Shown piece by piece: positions 35,041 through 48,553 of a DNA stretch of 64,000 nucleotides (positions are counted from its first letter, which is position 1; every line of letters starts with the position of its first letter). The stretch lies in assembly GCF_001425825.1 (NCBI RefSeq), contig NZ_LMDM01000023.1:304213-368212 (forward strand). Direction: 5' to 3'. Under the pieces are notes generated by a model. It made no database searches. It had not been told where the DNA came from and saw only the letters and a program-made list of their open reading frames with translations. Made by a program: the position numbers and the translations under genes. The stretch comes from Rhizobacter sp. Root1238 (GTDB taxonomy: Bacteria > Pseudomonadota > Gammaproteobacteria > Burkholderiales > Burkholderiaceae_C).

Positions 35041-35796
35041 ATGCGCATTCTCATCGCCAACGACGACGGCTACCTCGCCCCCGGCCTCGCGGCCCTGGTG
35101 AAAGCCTGCGAAGGGCTGGGCGAGATCGACGTGGTGGCCCCGGAGCAGAACGCGAGCGGCACCTCGAACTCGCTGACGCTGCACCGGCCGCTGTCGGCCT
35201 TCACCGCGGCCAACGGCTTCCGCTACATCAACGGCACGCCGTCCGATTGTGTCCACGTGGCGCTGACCGGGCTGCTGCCGCGCAAGCCCGACCTGGTGCT
35301 GTCGGGCATCAACAACGGCGCCAACATGGGCGACGACACGCTGTATTCGGGCACCGTCGCGGCCGCGATGGAGGGCTTCCTGTTCGGCATCCCGTCGATC
35401 GCGTTCTCGCAGGTGGACAAGGGCTGGGCCCAGGTCGATGCCGCCGCCCGGCTCGCACGCTCGCTGGTCGAGCAGGTGCTCGCGAACCCGCCGGCGCCCG
35501 GCGCCTGGCTGCTCAACGTCAACATTCCGAACCGGCCCGATGCGGTCGAGCTGCCGCGCCGCGTCACGCGGCTGGGCCGCCGCCATGCGAGCGAGCCGGT
35601 GATCTGCCAGCAGAACCCGCGCGGCGAACCCATCTACTGGATCGGGCCGGCCGGCGATGTCCGCGAAGCGGGCGAGGGCACCGATTTCCATGCCACCGCG
35701 AACGGCTGCGTGTCGATCACGCCGCTGCAGGTCGACCTGACCGACCATGCCCGGCTGCCCGCGTGGCGGCAGTGGTCGCAAGCGGCGGGTACATGA
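35041..35796 (+). CDS. surE: 5'/3'-nucleotidase SurE
   Basis: 251 residues, the normal SurE size. The metal-binding N-terminus [15 protein letters not shown] (adjacent Asp pair), [22 protein letters not shown] and [20 protein letters not shown] are the family's catalytic motifs. SurE removes phosphate from nucleoside monophosphates and helps stationary-phase survival. The stop overlaps the start of pcm by four bases (ATGA), beginning the surE-pcm-nlpD-rpoS series. Confidence 0.96.
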   Translation: MRILIANDDGYLAPGLAALVKACEGLGEIDVVAPEQNASGTSNSLTLHRPLSAFTAANGFRYINGTPSDCVHVALTGLLPRKPDLVLSGINNGANMGDDTLYSGTVAAAMEGFLFGIPSIAFSQVDKGWAQVDAAARLARSLVEQVLANPPAPGAWLLNVNIPNRPDAVELPRRVTRLGRRHASEPVICQQNPRGEPIYWIGPAGDVREAGEGTDFHATANGCVSITPLQVDLTDHARLPAWRQWSQAAGT

Positions 35797-36608
35797 GCGA
35801 AGCCCCGAAGCGACCGAAGTTCCCGCTGCAACTCGACCGGCTCGCGCCACCCGCCAAGGGCCGCGAGCCGTTGCGGCCGCAGCGGCCGGTGCAGCAGGCG
35901 GCCGCGGCCGGCACCGCTTCGGCGCGCAGCGTGGTGCCCACCGGGCTCGGCCTCGATTCGGCCGGCGTGCGCCAGCGCATGGTCGACCGGCTGCGCAGCG
36001 GCGGCGTGCGCGACGAACTGGTGCTCGGTGCGATGAGTCGCGTGCCGCGCCACGCGTTCGTCGACAGCGCGCTGGTCAACCAGGCGTATGAAGACACCAG
36101 CCTGCCGATCGGCCTCGGGCAGACCATCTCGAAGCCGTCGGTGGTAGCCCGCATGATCGAGCTGCTGATGGCCAGCCCCGCCGCGCGCACGCGTCGCACG
36201 CTGGGCCGCACGCTCGAGATCGGCACCGGCTGCGGCTACCAGGCGGCGGTGCTCGCGCAGTTGTCGCGGCAGGTGCTGTCGGTCGAGCGGCTCAAGCCGC
36301 TGCACGACAAGGCGCGCGAGTTGCTCGCGCCGCTGCGTCTGACGGACATCAGGCTGGTGTATGGTGACGGGATGCGGGGACACCCGCCGAACGCGCCGTA
36401 CGACAGCATCATCTCGGCCGCCGGCGGCGACAATCTGCCACAGGCCTGGCTCGATCAACTGGCGGTCGGGGGCCGCCTGGTGGCCCCGGTGCAGCGGGCC
36501 GCAGGGCAGGGCCAGGTGCTGGTGGTGGTCGACAGAACAGAGGGTGGCTACGAGCGCACGGTCCATGAGGCGGTGTTGTTCGTCCCCCTAAAATCAGGAA
36601 CGGATTGA
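35793..36608 (+). CDS. pcm: Protein-L-isoaspartate O-methyltransferase
   Basis: 271 residues; the catalytic domain begins near residue 55 ([20 protein letters not shown]) after a basic, proline-rich extension usual in Burkholderiales. SAM-binding motif [17 protein letters not shown] and the family's [17 protein letters not shown] are present. The enzyme methylates isoaspartyl residues so that damaged proteins can be repaired. Overlaps surE at its start; its stop overlaps the start of nlpD by one base. Confidence 0.95.
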   Translation: MSEAPKRPKFPLQLDRLAPPAKGREPLRPQRPVQQAAAAGTASARSVVPTGLGLDSAGVRQRMVDRLRSGGVRDELVLGAMSRVPRHAFVDSALVNQAYEDTSLPIGLGQTISKPSVVARMIELLMASPAARTRRTLGRTLEIGTGCGYQAAVLAQLSRQVLSVERLKPLHDKARELLAPLRLTDIRLVYGDGMRGHPPNAPYDSIISAAGGDNLPQAWLDQLAVGGRLVAPVQRAAGQGQVLVVVDRTEGGYERTVHEAVLFVPLKSGTD

Positions 36609-37573
36609 TGACAGTGGCAGTGATGGCAAGCATCTCGACTCCTGCGGCAACGCGTCGCCGCCCGGCCCGCCCCCGATCGATCGCCATCGTGCTGGCGGCG
36701 CTCGTCCTCGGGGCCTGTTCGTCGCCGAAGATCAAGGCACCGGTCGAGGACCGCGGTGGTCCGCGCGCGCCGGTCGCGACGGCCGGTGGAACGCAGGGTG
36801 CGCAGGGCACGCCGGGCGCCACGCCCGCACCGCTCGGCATGCCCGAAGGCGTGAAGCCGCTGCCGGGTGCCGAAAACGCCGGCAAGCCGGGCTTCTACAC
36901 GGTGAAGCCGGGCGACACGATGATCCGCGTCGGGCTCGAGACCGGCCAGAACTGGAAAGACCTGATCAAGTGGAACAACCTCGACAACCCGAACGTCATC
37001 GAGGTCGGCCAGGTGCTGCGCGTCGTGCCGCCGGGTGCGGACCCGAACGCCGTGGCGACGCGCGGCGTGACCGCCGCGAAGGTCGACGTGAAGCCGCTCG
37101 ATGCGCCGCGCGCCGCGTCGGGTGCATCGGGGGTGTCGGTCGCGTCGGCAACCTCGACGCCGGTTGCGCTGCCGCCCGCGGCAGCGGCCACGCCGCGCGA
37201 TGACGACGACGTCAATTGGCAGTGGCCTGCCACCGGTGCGGTGGTGGCCGGCTTCGACGACGTGCGCAGCAAGGGCCTGTCGATCTCCGGCAAGGCCGGC
37301 GACCCGGTGCTGGCGGCCGCCGACGGGCGGGTCGTGTACGCCGGCTCCGGCCTGCGCGGCTACGGCAACCTGGTGATCCTGAAGCACAACAGCACCTTCC
37401 TGACGGCCTACGCGCACAACCAGGCGCTGCTGGTCAAGGAAGACCAGACCGTGCGCCGCGGCCAGAAGATCGCCGAGATGGGCTCTTCCGATTCCGATCG
37501 GGTGCTGCTGCATTTCGAGATCCGCAAGCTCGGCAGGCCGATCGATCCGGCCAAACTGCTGCCGCCGCGCTGA
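36608..37573 (+). CDS. nlpD: LysM-M23 divisome lipoprotein NlpD
   Basis: 321 residues from ATG 36608; ATG 36623 is a possible alternative. A lipoprotein signal ends in LVLGACSS. A LysM domain ([20 protein letters not shown], about 95-140) and a C-terminal M23-like domain ([20 protein letters not shown] to [19 protein letters not shown]) are separated by an Ala/Pro linker. The first zinc ligands of active LytM peptidases are missing, as in E. coli NlpD, which instead activates the amidase AmiC at the septum. Third gene of the surE-rpoS block. Confidence 0.94.
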   Translation: MTVAVMASISTPAATRRRPARPRSIAIVLAALVLGACSSPKIKAPVEDRGGPRAPVATAGGTQGAQGTPGATPAPLGMPEGVKPLPGAENAGKPGFYTVKPGDTMIRVGLETGQNWKDLIKWNNLDNPNVIEVGQVLRVVPPGADPNAVATRGVTAAKVDVKPLDAPRAASGASGVSVASATSTPVALPPAAAATPRDDDDVNWQWPATGAVVAGFDDVRSKGLSISGKAGDPVLAAADGRVVYAGSGLRGYGNLVILKHNSTFLTAYAHNQALLVKEDQTVRRGQKIAEMGSSDSDRVLLHFEIRKLGRPIDPAKLLPPR

Positions 37574-37608
37574 GGCGCGGCCCACCTTCCTCCCGCCCGG
37601 ACAACAGC

Positions 37609-38676
37609 ATGGCCAAGAAGCGCAGCACACTGAACGGGCATGCGCTGGGGCAGGAGGCCGCGGTGAGGCCGCCGCTGCCGGCGCTGAGGATGGACGACAC
37701 ACCGCCGGTGGGGGCTGCCGAGCCCACCGAACCCACCGAACCCCCACCCGACGGCGACACGCACGAGCAGGCCGAGGCCTCGTCCGATGACGCGCGTCCG
37801 GCGATCGAGATCGCCGTCGGCGATGGCGAGGTCGGCAACACGCTGCAGACCTACCTGCGCGACATCCGGCGCGCGCCGCTGCTGACGCCCCAGGAAGAAT
37901 TCGACACCGCCACCAAGGCGCGTGCCGGCGACTTTGGCGCGCGCCAGCTGATGATCGAGCGCAACCTGCGGCTGGTGGTCAGCATCGCGAAGAACTACCT
38001 GGGCCGCGGCCTGCCGATGACCGACCTGATCGAGGAGGGCAACCTCGGGCTGATGCACGCCATCGGCAAGTTCGAGCCGGAGCGCGGCTTCCGCTTCTCG
38101 ACCTACTCGTCGTGGTGGATCCGCCAGAGCATCGAGCGCGCGATCATGCACCAGGCCCGGCTGGTGCGGCTGCCGGTGCACGTGGTGCGCGAGCTGAACC
38201 ACGTGGTGAAGGCGCGCCGCGCGCTCGAGGCCGACGGCCTGCATGGCGACGGCACCGACAAGCCGGTGCGGGTCGAGGACATCGCGCTGCGTGTCGGCCG
38301 GCCGGTGCAGGAGGTCAGCGACCTGCTGAAATTCGCCGAGCTGCCGGCCTCGCTTGACGCGCCGATCGACCGCGAGAACTCCGAATCGATGATCGACAGC
38401 GTGGCCGACGAGGGCGCGAGCGATCCGCTGTCGACGACGCTGAACCACGAGATCGACGTGCTGCTGCAGCACGGGCTCGACGAGCTGAACGACCGCGAGC
38501 GCGAGGTGCTGTCGGGCCGCTACGGCCTGCGCGACCGCGAGCCCGAGACGCTGGAGGTGCTGGCCGAGCGGCTCGGCCTAACGCGCGAGCGCATCCGCCA
38601 GATCCAGCAGGAGGCGCTGGTGAAGCTGAAGCGCCGCATGGCGCGCAGCGGGGTCGACCGCGATTCGATCTTCTGA
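37609..38676 (+). CDS. rpoS: RNA polymerase sigma factor RpoS
   Basis: 355 residues from ATG 37609. After a 75-residue acidic Pro/Glu-rich extension (with the short repeat EPTEPTEP) come regions 1.2 ([19 protein letters not shown]), 2.1-2.2 ([19 protein letters not shown]), 2.4 ([17 protein letters not shown]), 3 and 4.2 ([20 protein letters not shown]). Presence after nlpD in the order surE-pcm-nlpD-rpoS identifies it as the stationary-phase/general stress sigma factor rather than RpoD or RpoH. In E. coli the rpoS promoter lies inside nlpD; that may hold here but no promoter was identified. Confidence 0.95.
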   Translation: MAKKRSTLNGHALGQEAAVRPPLPALRMDDTPPVGAAEPTEPTEPPPDGDTHEQAEASSDDARPAIEIAVGDGEVGNTLQTYLRDIRRAPLLTPQEEFDTATKARAGDFGARQLMIERNLRLVVSIAKNYLGRGLPMTDLIEEGNLGLMHAIGKFEPERGFRFSTYSSWWIRQSIERAIMHQARLVRLPVHVVRELNHVVKARRALEADGLHGDGTDKPVRVEDIALRVGRPVQEVSDLLKFAELPASLDAPIDRENSESMIDSVADEGASDPLSTTLNHEIDVLLQHGLDELNDREREVLSGRYGLRDREPETLEVLAERLGLTRERIRQIQQEALVKLKRRMARSGVDRDSIF

Positions 38677-38720
38677 CCGCGGCGCCGGAAACGGTGCTGG
38701 CGGCCTGAGACAATCGCCGG

Positions 38721-40064
38721 ATGACAGCAAGCGATGAATGGCTGACGGTCGAGTCCCTCGACCTCGAAGCGCACGGTGTGGCGCACAACGCCGAAGGCAA
38801 GGTGGTGTTCATCGAGGGCGCCTTGCCCGGTGAGCAGGTCCAGGTCAGCGTGGGGCGCCGCAAGAACAACTGGGAGCAGGCGACGATGACGGCGCTGCGC
38901 CGCGAGAGCTCGCAGCGCGTGACGCCGGGCTGCCGGCATTTCGGCACCTGTGGCGGCTGCAAGATGCAGCACTTCCACGTCGGCGCGCAGGTCGCGACCA
39001 AGCAGCGGGCGCTCGAAGACGCGCTGTGGCACCTCGGCAAGACCAAGGCCGAGCGCGTGCTGCGGCCGATCGAGGGGCCCGCGTGGGGCTACCGCTACCG
39101 GGCGCGGCTGTCGGTGCGGCATGTCGTCAAGAAGGGCACGGTGCTGGTGGGCTTCCACGAGCGCAAGTCCAGCTACGTGGCCGACATGGACAGCTGCGAA
39201 GTGCTGCCGCGCCACCTGAGCGACCTGCTGCTGCCGCTGCGCACGCTGATCACCGCGATGGACCAGCGCGACCGGTTGCCGCAGATCGAGGTGGCGATCG
39301 GCAGCGAGGTCACGGCGCTGGTGCTGCGGCACCTCGAGCCGCTGAGCGACGGCGACCTGCAACGGCTGCGCGAGTTCGCTGCGGCGAACGCCATCCAGTG
39401 GTGGCTGCAGCCCAAGGGGCCGGACACGGTGCACCTGCTCGACGAAGGCGGCCCGCCGCTCGCCTACGGGCTGCCGGAATTCGGCATCACGATGCCGTTC
39501 AAGCCGACCGACTTCACGCAGGTCAACCACCAGATCAACCAGGTGCTGGTGTCGCGGGCGTTGAAGCTGCTCGCGGCCCGGCCGGACGAGCGGGTGATCG
39601 ACTGGTTCTGCGGGCTCGGCAATTTCACGCTGCCGATCGCGACGCAGGCGCGGGAGGTGCTCGGCATCGAAGGCAGCGAGTCGCTGGTCGCACGCTCGCG
39701 CGAGAACGCGCAGGTCAACGGGCTGGCGGGCAAGACCTCGTTCGTCGCGCGCAACCTGTTCGAGATCACGCCGGCCGAGCTGGCCGGCTACGGCAATGCC
39801 GAGAAGTGGCTGGTCGATCCGCCGCGCGAGGGCGCGTTCGCGCTCGCGAAGGCGCTGGCCGACCTGCACGAGAACCCGTCGGCGGCGCCGGGCTATGTGC
39901 CGCCGAAGCGCATCGTCTACGTGAGCTGCAACCCGGCGACGCTCGCGCGCGATGCCGGGCTGCTGGTGCACCAGGGCGGCTACCGCTGCACGGCGGCGGG
40001 GGCGGTGAACATGTTCCCGCACACGGCGCATGTGGAGAGCATGGCGGTGTTCGAGCGGGGCTGA
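38721..40064 (+). CDS. rlmD: 23S rRNA (uracil-1939-C5)-methyltransferase
   Basis: 447 residues. An N-terminal TRAM domain ([20 protein letters not shown]) is followed by iron-sulphur cysteines Cys71, Cys77, Cys80 and Cys159. The methyltransferase core has [33 protein letters not shown] and the catalytic Cys403 in [12 protein letters not shown]. RlmD (RumA) methylates U1939 of 23S rRNA. It lies directly after rpoS, as in other Burkholderiales. Confidence 0.95.
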   Translation: MTASDEWLTVESLDLEAHGVAHNAEGKVVFIEGALPGEQVQVSVGRRKNNWEQATMTALRRESSQRVTPGCRHFGTCGGCKMQHFHVGAQVATKQRALEDALWHLGKTKAERVLRPIEGPAWGYRYRARLSVRHVVKKGTVLVGFHERKSSYVADMDSCEVLPRHLSDLLLPLRTLITAMDQRDRLPQIEVAIGSEVTALVLRHLEPLSDGDLQRLREFAAANAIQWWLQPKGPDTVHLLDEGGPPLAYGLPEFGITMPFKPTDFTQVNHQINQVLVSRALKLLAARPDERVIDWFCGLGNFTLPIATQAREVLGIEGSESLVARSRENAQVNGLAGKTSFVARNLFEITPAELAGYGNAEKWLVDPPREGAFALAKALADLHENPSAAPGYVPPKRIVYVSCNPATLARDAGLLVHQGGYRCTAAGAVNMFPHTAHVESMAVFERG

Positions 40065-40091
40065 GGGCGGCGCCGATCGGGCGCCACAAAG

Positions 40092-40116
40092 AAAAAGGGG
40101 CCCGAGGGCCCCTTTT
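40092..40116. terminator. Bidirectional terminator between rlmD and yccA-like gene
   Basis: AAAAAGGGGCCCGAGGGCCC continuing CCTTTT: a GC-rich hairpin with an A run on one side and a T run on the other, serving both convergent genes. Confidence 0.85.
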
Positions 40117-40137
40117 CGGTTCGGTCAACGGATCCGC

Positions 40138-40845
40138 TTATTCGCGGTCGCCGCCGAAGATGCCGAGCAGGTTCAGCAGATTCACGAACACGTTCAGCAC
40201 GTCGAGGTAGATCGCGAGCGTTGCCGACACGTAGTTCGTCTCGCCGCCATCGATCACGCGCTTCATGTCGTACAGCATGTACGCCGAGAAGATCACGACC
40301 GCGAGGGTCGAGACCACCATCGAGATCGCGGTCATCTGGAAGTAGATGTTTGCCAGGCTCGCGATGATCAGCCCGATCACGCCGACGAACAGCCACTTGC
40401 CCCAGCTGGCAATGTCGCGCTTGATCGTGGTGGCCAGCGTGGCCATGCCGAAGAACACGAGGCCGGTGCCGCCGAAGGCCAGCACGATGAGCTGGGCGCC
40501 GTTGCGATAGCTGCCGAGCACGCGCCCGATCGTCAGCGACAGGATCAGGCCCATGAAGAACGTGAAGCCCAGCAGGACCGCGACACCGAGGGCCGAGTTC
40601 TGCGTGCGCTTGATCGCGAAGATGAAGCCGAAGGCGACGGCCAGGACCGCGATGAACCCGAGCAGCGGGCTGCCGACCAGCAGGGCGCCGAAATTCATCG
40701 CGACGCCGAGCCACGCGCCGAGGACGGTGGGCACCATCGACAGTGCGAGCAGCCAGTAGGTGTTGCGAAGGACCCGGTTGCGCTGTTCAGCGCTCGGAAC
40801 CGAGCCGATGTAGCCGCCGTAGGCAGCTTGCAGGTGGTCGTTCAT
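40138..40845 (-). CDS. BAX inhibitor-1/YccA-family membrane protein
   Basis: 235 residues from ATG 40845 with a TGGAGGA site; longer in-frame starts lack one. Seven hydrophobic helices, including YWLLALSMVPTVLGAWLG, LLGFIAVLAVAFGFIFAIK and the terminal ATLAIYLDVLNVFVNLLNLL with the family's Asp-containing last helix. In E. coli YccA interacts with and is a substrate of FtsH; others of the family affect calcium flux. ftsH lies 9 kb away in this window but not in the same operon. Confidence 0.9.
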   Translation of the reverse strand: MNDHLQAAYGGYIGSVPSAEQRNRVLRNTYWLLALSMVPTVLGAWLGVAMNFGALLVGSPLLGFIAVLAVAFGFIFAIKRTQNSALGVAVLLGFTFFMGLILSLTIGRVLGSYRNGAQLIVLAFGGTGLVFFGMATLATTIKRDIASWGKWLFVGVIGLIIASLANIYFQMTAISMVVSTLAVVIFSAYMLYDMKRVIDGGETNYVSATLAIYLDVLNVFVNLLNLLGIFGGDRE

Positions 40846-41042
40846 GAATCCTCCAGAGAGTCGAACCACGGGTGTGGACCCGGACGGCGCATTGTAGTTC
40901 CCGGTAACAACTGACATGGGCGGAGATGGGCCCCGGCACCGGATTGGGTTGCGCCGGCGCAGGGGTGTCCTGCGCCGGCGGGCCTTGGCCGGGTCGTCAC
41001 GGTCGCACTACAGTGCGGCTTTCCCAACTCCTGCCCCTGCGC

Positions 41043-41444
41043 ATGAACAGCAAACCCGTGTTGACCCTCGACGACGTGAAGCGCATTGCCGCCGCCGCCG
41101 AGGCCGAGGCCTTGAAGAACCAGTGGGCGGTGACGATCGCCATCGTTGACGACGGCGGGCACCTGTTGTGGCTGCAGCGGCTGGACGGCGCGGCGCCGAT
41201 CTCGTCGCACATCGCCCCGGGCAAGGCACGCACCGCGGCGGTCGGCCGGCGCGAGAGCAAGGTCTACGAAGACATGATCAACCAGGGCCGCAGCGCGTTC
41301 CTGAGCGCGCCGACGCTCGAAGGCATGCTGGAAGGCGGCGTGCCGATCCTGGCGCAGGGCCAGTGTGTCGGAGCGGTGGGGGTCAGCGGGGTGAAGTCGA
41401 GCGAGGACGTGCAGATCGCGAAGGCCGGCATCGCGGCACTCTGA
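41043..41444 (+). CDS. GlcG/HbpS-family heme-binding-like protein
   Basis: 133 residues from ATG 41043 (MNSKPVLTLDDVKRIAAAAE). TIAIVDDGGHLLWLQRLDGA and SKVYEDMINQGRSAF, with EGGVPILAQGQCVGAVGVSG, define the GlcG fold. Members are associated with glycolate operons or extracellular heme sensing; this copy has neither context nor a signal peptide. Function open. Confidence 0.85.
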   Translation: MNSKPVLTLDDVKRIAAAAEAEALKNQWAVTIAIVDDGGHLLWLQRLDGAAPISSHIAPGKARTAAVGRRESKVYEDMINQGRSAFLSAPTLEGMLEGGVPILAQGQCVGAVGVSGVKSSEDVQIAKAGIAAL

Positions 41445-41479
41445 GTCGTTGCCGGGTCGCCGTCCGGCGCTGGCAATCG

Positions 41480-41683
41480 TCAGGCGGCGATCTTCAGCGG
41501 GATGATGATCCCGCCCTGTGCGGCACTGGAGGTTTCGAACACCTCGCGTGCGCAGTCTTCACATCGCCCGCAGCAGGTGGCGACGCCGGTTTCCAGCTGC
41601 AGCGAATCGAAGCTGTCGCAACCGCCCTGGACATGCCGTTCGATGTCCCGGTCGGAAACGCGTTCGCAGACACACACGATCAT
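41480..41683 (-). CDS. bfd: Bacterioferritin-associated ferredoxin
   Basis: 67 residues from ATG 41683 (MIVCVCERVSDRDIERHVQG). The four [2Fe-2S] ligands are at Cys4, Cys6, Cys38 and Cys41, exactly the E. coli spacing. Bfd reduces the heme of bacterioferritin so stored iron can be released. It lies 120 bases downstream of bfr on the same strand with a Fur-like box between, so it is probably induced separately under iron limitation. Confidence 0.95.
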   Translation of the reverse strand: MIVCVCERVSDRDIERHVQGGCDSFDSLQLETGVATCCGRCEDCAREVFETSSAAQGGIIIPLKIAA

Positions 41684-41727
41684 CAGATGCACTCCCGGCC
41701 GCCGAGCGAGGGCCGATGGGGGCATCT

Positions 41728-41746
41728 TAAACAAGAACGATTCGCA
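41728..41746 (-). promoter_or_regulatory. Fur-box-like site upstream of bfd
   Basis: On the minus strand TGCGAATCGTTCTTGTTTA resembles the Burkholderiales Fur consensus (GCGAATCATTCTCATTT type). It ends 45 bases before the bfd start codon, where a promoter-blocking site would be expected. Confidence 0.5.
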
Positions 41747-41803
41747 CTTCAAGCTTGGGGGCATCCCCGCACCGCGGGGGTGCGAGGAATCGGTCACGGG
41801 GGC

Positions 41804-42283
41804 TCAGGCCTCGACTTCACCCATTTGTGACTGGAGGTAGTTCTGCAGGCCGACCTTGTCGACCAGGTCGAGCTGCGTCTCCAGGAAGTCGATGTGCTCC
41901 TCGGTGTCGTCGAGGATTTCCTGCAGCAGGTCGCGCGAGACGTAGTCGCGCACCGTCTCGCAGTGGGCGATGCCGTCCTTGATGGTGGCCTGGGCGCCTT
42001 GCTCGGACTTCAGGTCGCACTGCAGGATCTCGACGGTGTCTTCGCCGACCATCAGCTTGCCCAGGTCCTGCAGGTTCGGCAGCCCGTCGAGCGTGAAGAT
42101 GCGCGTCATCAGCTTGTCGGCATGCTTCATCTCGCCGATCGACTCGGCGTATTCCTTGGCGGCCAGCTTGTCGAGGCCCCAGTGCTTGAGCATCCGGTAG
42201 TGCAGGAAGTATTGGTTGATCGCGGTGAGCTCGTTCTTCAGCTGCGCGTTCAGGTGTTCGATGACTTTCGGGTCGCCCTTCAT
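41804..42283 (-). CDS. bfr: Bacterioferritin
   Basis: 159 residues from ATG 42283 with AAGGAG upstream. Four-helix ferritin with ferroxidase ligands Glu18, Glu51 and His54 and the heme ligand Met52 ([12 protein letters not shown]), plus later EHIDFLETQ. The 24-subunit shell oxidises and stores iron. bfd follows on the same strand. Confidence 0.96.
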   Translation of the reverse strand: MKGDPKVIEHLNAQLKNELTAINQYFLHYRMLKHWGLDKLAAKEYAESIGEMKHADKLMTRIFTLDGLPNLQDLGKLMVGEDTVEILQCDLKSEQGAQATIKDGIAHCETVRDYVSRDLLQEILDDTEEHIDFLETQLDLVDKVGLQNYLQSQMGEVEA

Positions 42284-42449
42284 GTGTGGCTCCTTCTTGT
42301 TCGGGTGAGAGGTCGGATCAGCGCGCATTATCGGAGTCGATCGGCGCGCCGCGAAACGCAAATCCGACTCCTGCGCTCGCGTTGCAAGCGGCAATCGCTC
42401 GCATTCACGAGACCCATGCGTTGCTCAGGGTCAACCCTCGAAGCTCGTC

Positions 42450-42455
42450 TATAAT
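42450..42455 (+). promoter_or_regulatory. -10 element upstream of carAB
   Basis: A perfect TATAAT 130 bases before carA. The -35 position at 17 bases (CAGGGT region) is weak, suggesting an activated or regulated promoter with a leader of about 120 bases. Confidence 0.5.
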
Positions 42456-42584
42456 CCCGCGGTTTACCTGCAACCCGCCCGCCCCAGCGAAACCCTCGCC
42501 GTTTCCTGTCGAAAACTCCCCCAGTTTTCTCCCCGGTCCGACGCTCGATGGAGCAGAGCTGGGCGCGCACCAACGGAGATACGT

Positions 42585-43746
42585 GTGCCGCCCCAACTGC
42601 TGACAAACCCAGGACAGGCTCTGCTGGCACTCGCGGATGGAACGGTCTTTCAGGGCGTCTCGATCGGCGCGCCCGGCGAGACCATCGGCGAAGTGGTGTT
42701 CAACACCGCGCTGACCGGCTACCAGGAAATCCTGACCGACCCGAGCTACTGCCGCCAGATCGTCACGCTGACCTATCCGCACATCGGCAACTACGGTGTC
42801 AACGATGAAGACGTGGAAGCCAAGCGCGTGTTCGCGGCCGGCCTGATCATCAAGGACCTGCCGCTGCTCGCGTCGAACTTCCGCCAGACGATGACGCTGT
42901 CGCAGTACCTGCAGCGCGAGGGCACGGTCGCCATCGCGAACATCGACACTCGCCGCCTGACGCGCGTGCTGCGCACCCGTGGCGCGCAGAACGGCTGCAT
43001 CGTCACGCTGGCCGTCGGCCAGGCCGTCACCGACGAGATCCGCAACGACGCCATCGCGAAGGCCAAGGCAGCCCCCAGCATGGCCGGCCTCGACCTGGCC
43101 AAGGTCGTCAGCGAAACCCGCCCCTACGACTGGACCGAGACCGAGTGGACGCTCGGCGAGGGCTACGGCGCGCTGAAGGATCCGCGCTTCCATGTCGTTG
43201 CGTACGACTTCGGCGTCAAGCGCAACATCCTGCGCATGCTCGCGGCACGCGGCTGCAAGGTCACCGTGGTGCCGGCGCAGACCCCGGCCGCCGACGTGCT
43301 GGCCTACAAGCCCGACGGCATCTTCCTGAGCAACGGCCCCGGCGACCCCGAGCCCTGCGACTACGCGATCGCCGCGACGCGCACGTTGATCGACACCGGC
43401 ATCCCGACCTTCGGCATCTGCCTGGGCCACCAGATCCTCGCGCTCGCCTCCGGCGCGAAGACCTTCAAGATGAAGTTCGGCCACCACGGCGCGAACCACC
43501 CGGTGAAGGACCTCGACAACGGCCGCGTCAGCATCACCAGCCAGAACCACGGCTTCGCGGTCGACGAGAAGACCCTGCCTGCCAACCTGCGCCCCACGCA
43601 CGTCAGCCTGTTCGACGGCACGCTGCAGGGCCTGGCGCGCACCGACAAACCCGCTTTCTGCTTTCAGGGCCATCCAGAGGCCTCCCCGGGACCCCATGAC
43701 ATCGGCTACCTGTTCGACCGCTTCACGGCCATGATGGAGAAGAACA

Positions 43747-43754
<8 letters not shown>
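42585..43754 (+). CDS. carA: Carbamoyl-phosphate synthase small subunit
   Basis: 389 residues from GTG 42585 ([20 protein letters not shown]), with GGAGA ahead. The N-terminal domain is followed by a class I glutamine amidotransferase with nucleophile Cys279 in [15 protein letters not shown] and the His/Glu pair in [11 protein letters not shown]. It supplies ammonia from glutamine to CarB for carbamoyl phosphate, used in arginine and pyrimidine synthesis. It overlaps carB by eight bases, the usual translational coupling. Confidence 0.97.
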
Positions 43755-47013
<3,259 letters not shown>

Positions 47014-47031
47014 ACTTTCTGCAACACATCG

Positions 47032-47078
47032 GCCGCCGCCGGGCCTCCCGCAAGGGAGAGGGCGGCGGCTTCATTTTT
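47032..47078 (+). terminator. Terminator after carAB
   Basis: Nine-base GCCGCCGCC/GGCGGCGGC stem, with an inner CTCCC-GCAA-GGGAG hairpin, followed by TTCATTTTT. It separates carB from greA, although greA's ribosome binding site is only a few bases on, so greA has its own promoter or depends on readthrough. Confidence 0.75.
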
Positions 47079-47095
47079 GCCTCCAGGGTTTCACC

Positions 47096-47572
47096 ATGAC
47101 GACCATTCCCATCACCGTGCGCGGTGCCGAAAAACTCAAGGAAGAGCTGCATCGGCTGAAGACGGTGGAACGCCATTCGGTCATCCAGGCGATTGCCGAG
47201 GCGCGTGCGCAGGGCGACCTGTCGGAGAACGCCGAATACGAGGCGGCCAAGGACAAGCAGGGCTTCATCGAAGGCCGCATCCTCGAGATCGAAGGCAAGC
47301 TGGCCGCCGCGCAGATCATCGATCCGGTGTCGTTGAACGCCGAGGGCCGCGTGGTGTTCGGTGCCACCGTCGAGCTCGAAGACGAGAAGACCGGCAACCC
47401 GGTCACGTACCAGATCGTCGGCGAGGACGAAGCCGACCTGAAGGAAGGCCGCATCTCGATCGGCTCGCCGATCGCCCGCGCGTTGATCGGCAAGGTGGCC
47501 GGCGATGTGGCCGAAGTGCAGGCCCCCGGCGGCATCAAGAGCTACGAGATCATCGAAGTCCGCTACGTCTGA
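47096..47572 (+). CDS. greA: Transcription elongation factor GreA
   Basis: 158 residues. The N-terminal antiparallel coiled coil carries the acidic tip in [20 protein letters not shown]; the C-terminal domain has [20 protein letters not shown]. GreA inserts into backtracked RNA polymerase and stimulates transcript cleavage. It follows carAB after the terminator, the standard order in this group. Confidence 0.97.
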   Translation: MTTIPITVRGAEKLKEELHRLKTVERHSVIQAIAEARAQGDLSENAEYEAAKDKQGFIEGRILEIEGKLAAAQIIDPVSLNAEGRVVFGATVELEDEKTGNPVTYQIVGEDEADLKEGRISIGSPIARALIGKVAGDVAEVQAPGGIKSYEIIEVRYV

Positions 47573-47576
47573 CGCG

Positions 47577-48023
47577 ATGACACCCCACAAGCTGCAGCGC
47601 GCGGCGGGTTGGCTGGCCGGCCTGTGGGCCGGCGTGCTGCTGGGCGTCGGCTTCATCGGCGCGCCGGCGGGATTCGCCAGCACCTTTCCCGAGACCGCGG
47701 GGCGCATCGCCGGCCGCATGTTCATGCAGGAGGCCTACCTGAGCCTCGGCCTGGCCGTGCTGCTGTTGATGATGCTGCGCCGGATCTGGCAGCAGACCGA
47801 AACCCGCGGCAGCGTGCTGGGCGCCGATGCGCTGATGCTGCTCGCGGTCGCATTCTGCACAGTGCTCGGCTGGTTCGGGCTGCAGCCGGCGATGACCGCG
47901 GCACGGGCCGGGCAGAGCGCGATGTCGTTCGGCGCGTTGCACGCCTTGTCGATGACGCTGTATGCAGTGAAGGCTGCGCTGCTGCTGGTGCTGGCCTGGC
48001 GCCTCCAAGGGAACCGGGCCTGA
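47577..48023 (+). CDS. DUF4149 membrane protein
   Basis: 148 residues from ATG 47577, four bases after greA. Four hydrophobic helices, with the DUF4149 pattern GVGFIGAPAGFASTFPETAG near the first and FGALHALSMTLYAVKAALLL at the last. The greA-DUF4149-yhbY-rlmE-ftsH order is conserved in Burkholderiales. Function unknown. Confidence 0.88.
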   Translation: MTPHKLQRAAGWLAGLWAGVLLGVGFIGAPAGFASTFPETAGRIAGRMFMQEAYLSLGLAVLLLMMLRRIWQQTETRGSVLGADALMLLAVAFCTVLGWFGLQPAMTAARAGQSAMSFGALHALSMTLYAVKAALLLVLAWRLQGNRA

Positions 48024-48046
48024 CGGCCTGACGGTTGGACGTCGAC

Positions 48047-48520
48047 TCAGTCGGCGGCGGTCTTCTTCAGGCTGGTGATGCGCTTCCTGGCACGCTTGAT
48101 CTCTCCGCCGGCGGCGACGCGCTGGTTGCCCAGCACCTTGAGCTTCTTGACCTGCGGGCGGTGGTTGCCGCTCTTCGAGAACTTCAGGATCTTGACGGTG
48201 CGCGGACCCGGCATGCGGTCTTCGCGCTCGGCCTTTTCCTTCGGCGGCATCGGACGCCACAACACCAGCAGTTTGCCGATGTGCTGGATCGGGGCGGCGT
48301 TCAGCTGGTCGCTCAGCTGGGCGAGGATGGCCTCGCGGGTGGCGCGTTCGTCGGAGAAGACGCGGATCTTGATGAGGCCGTGGGCATTCAGCGCGGCATC
48401 GGCCTCCTTGGTCACGGCAGGGGTCAGGCCGTCACCGCCGATCAGGACGACCGGGTTCAGGTGGTGGGCTTCGGCGCGCTTGTCCTTGCGCTGGGCGGGA
48501 GTCAGTTCGATGGCAGGCAT
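48047..48520 (-). CDS. yhbY: CRM-domain ribosome-assembly protein YhbY
   Basis: 157 residues from ATG 48520 ([20 protein letters not shown]). The CRM RNA-binding core is [20 protein letters not shown] and [21 protein letters not shown] basic C-terminal extension of about 60 residues ([20 protein letters not shown], then [12 protein letters not shown]) is typical of betaproteobacterial forms. It assists 50S subunit maturation. Divergent from rlmE with a 33-base gap. Confidence 0.93.
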   Translation of the reverse strand: MPAIELTPAQRKDKRAEAHHLNPVVLIGGDGLTPAVTKEADAALNAHGLIKIRVFSDERATREAILAQLSDQLNAAPIQHIGKLLVLWRPMPPKEKAEREDRMPGPRTVKILKFSKSGNHRPQVKKLKVLGNQRVAAGGEIKRARKRITSLKKTAAD

Positions 48521-48553
48521 CCCGGTATTATCGGTTGCAGTGAGCGTAAGCCA

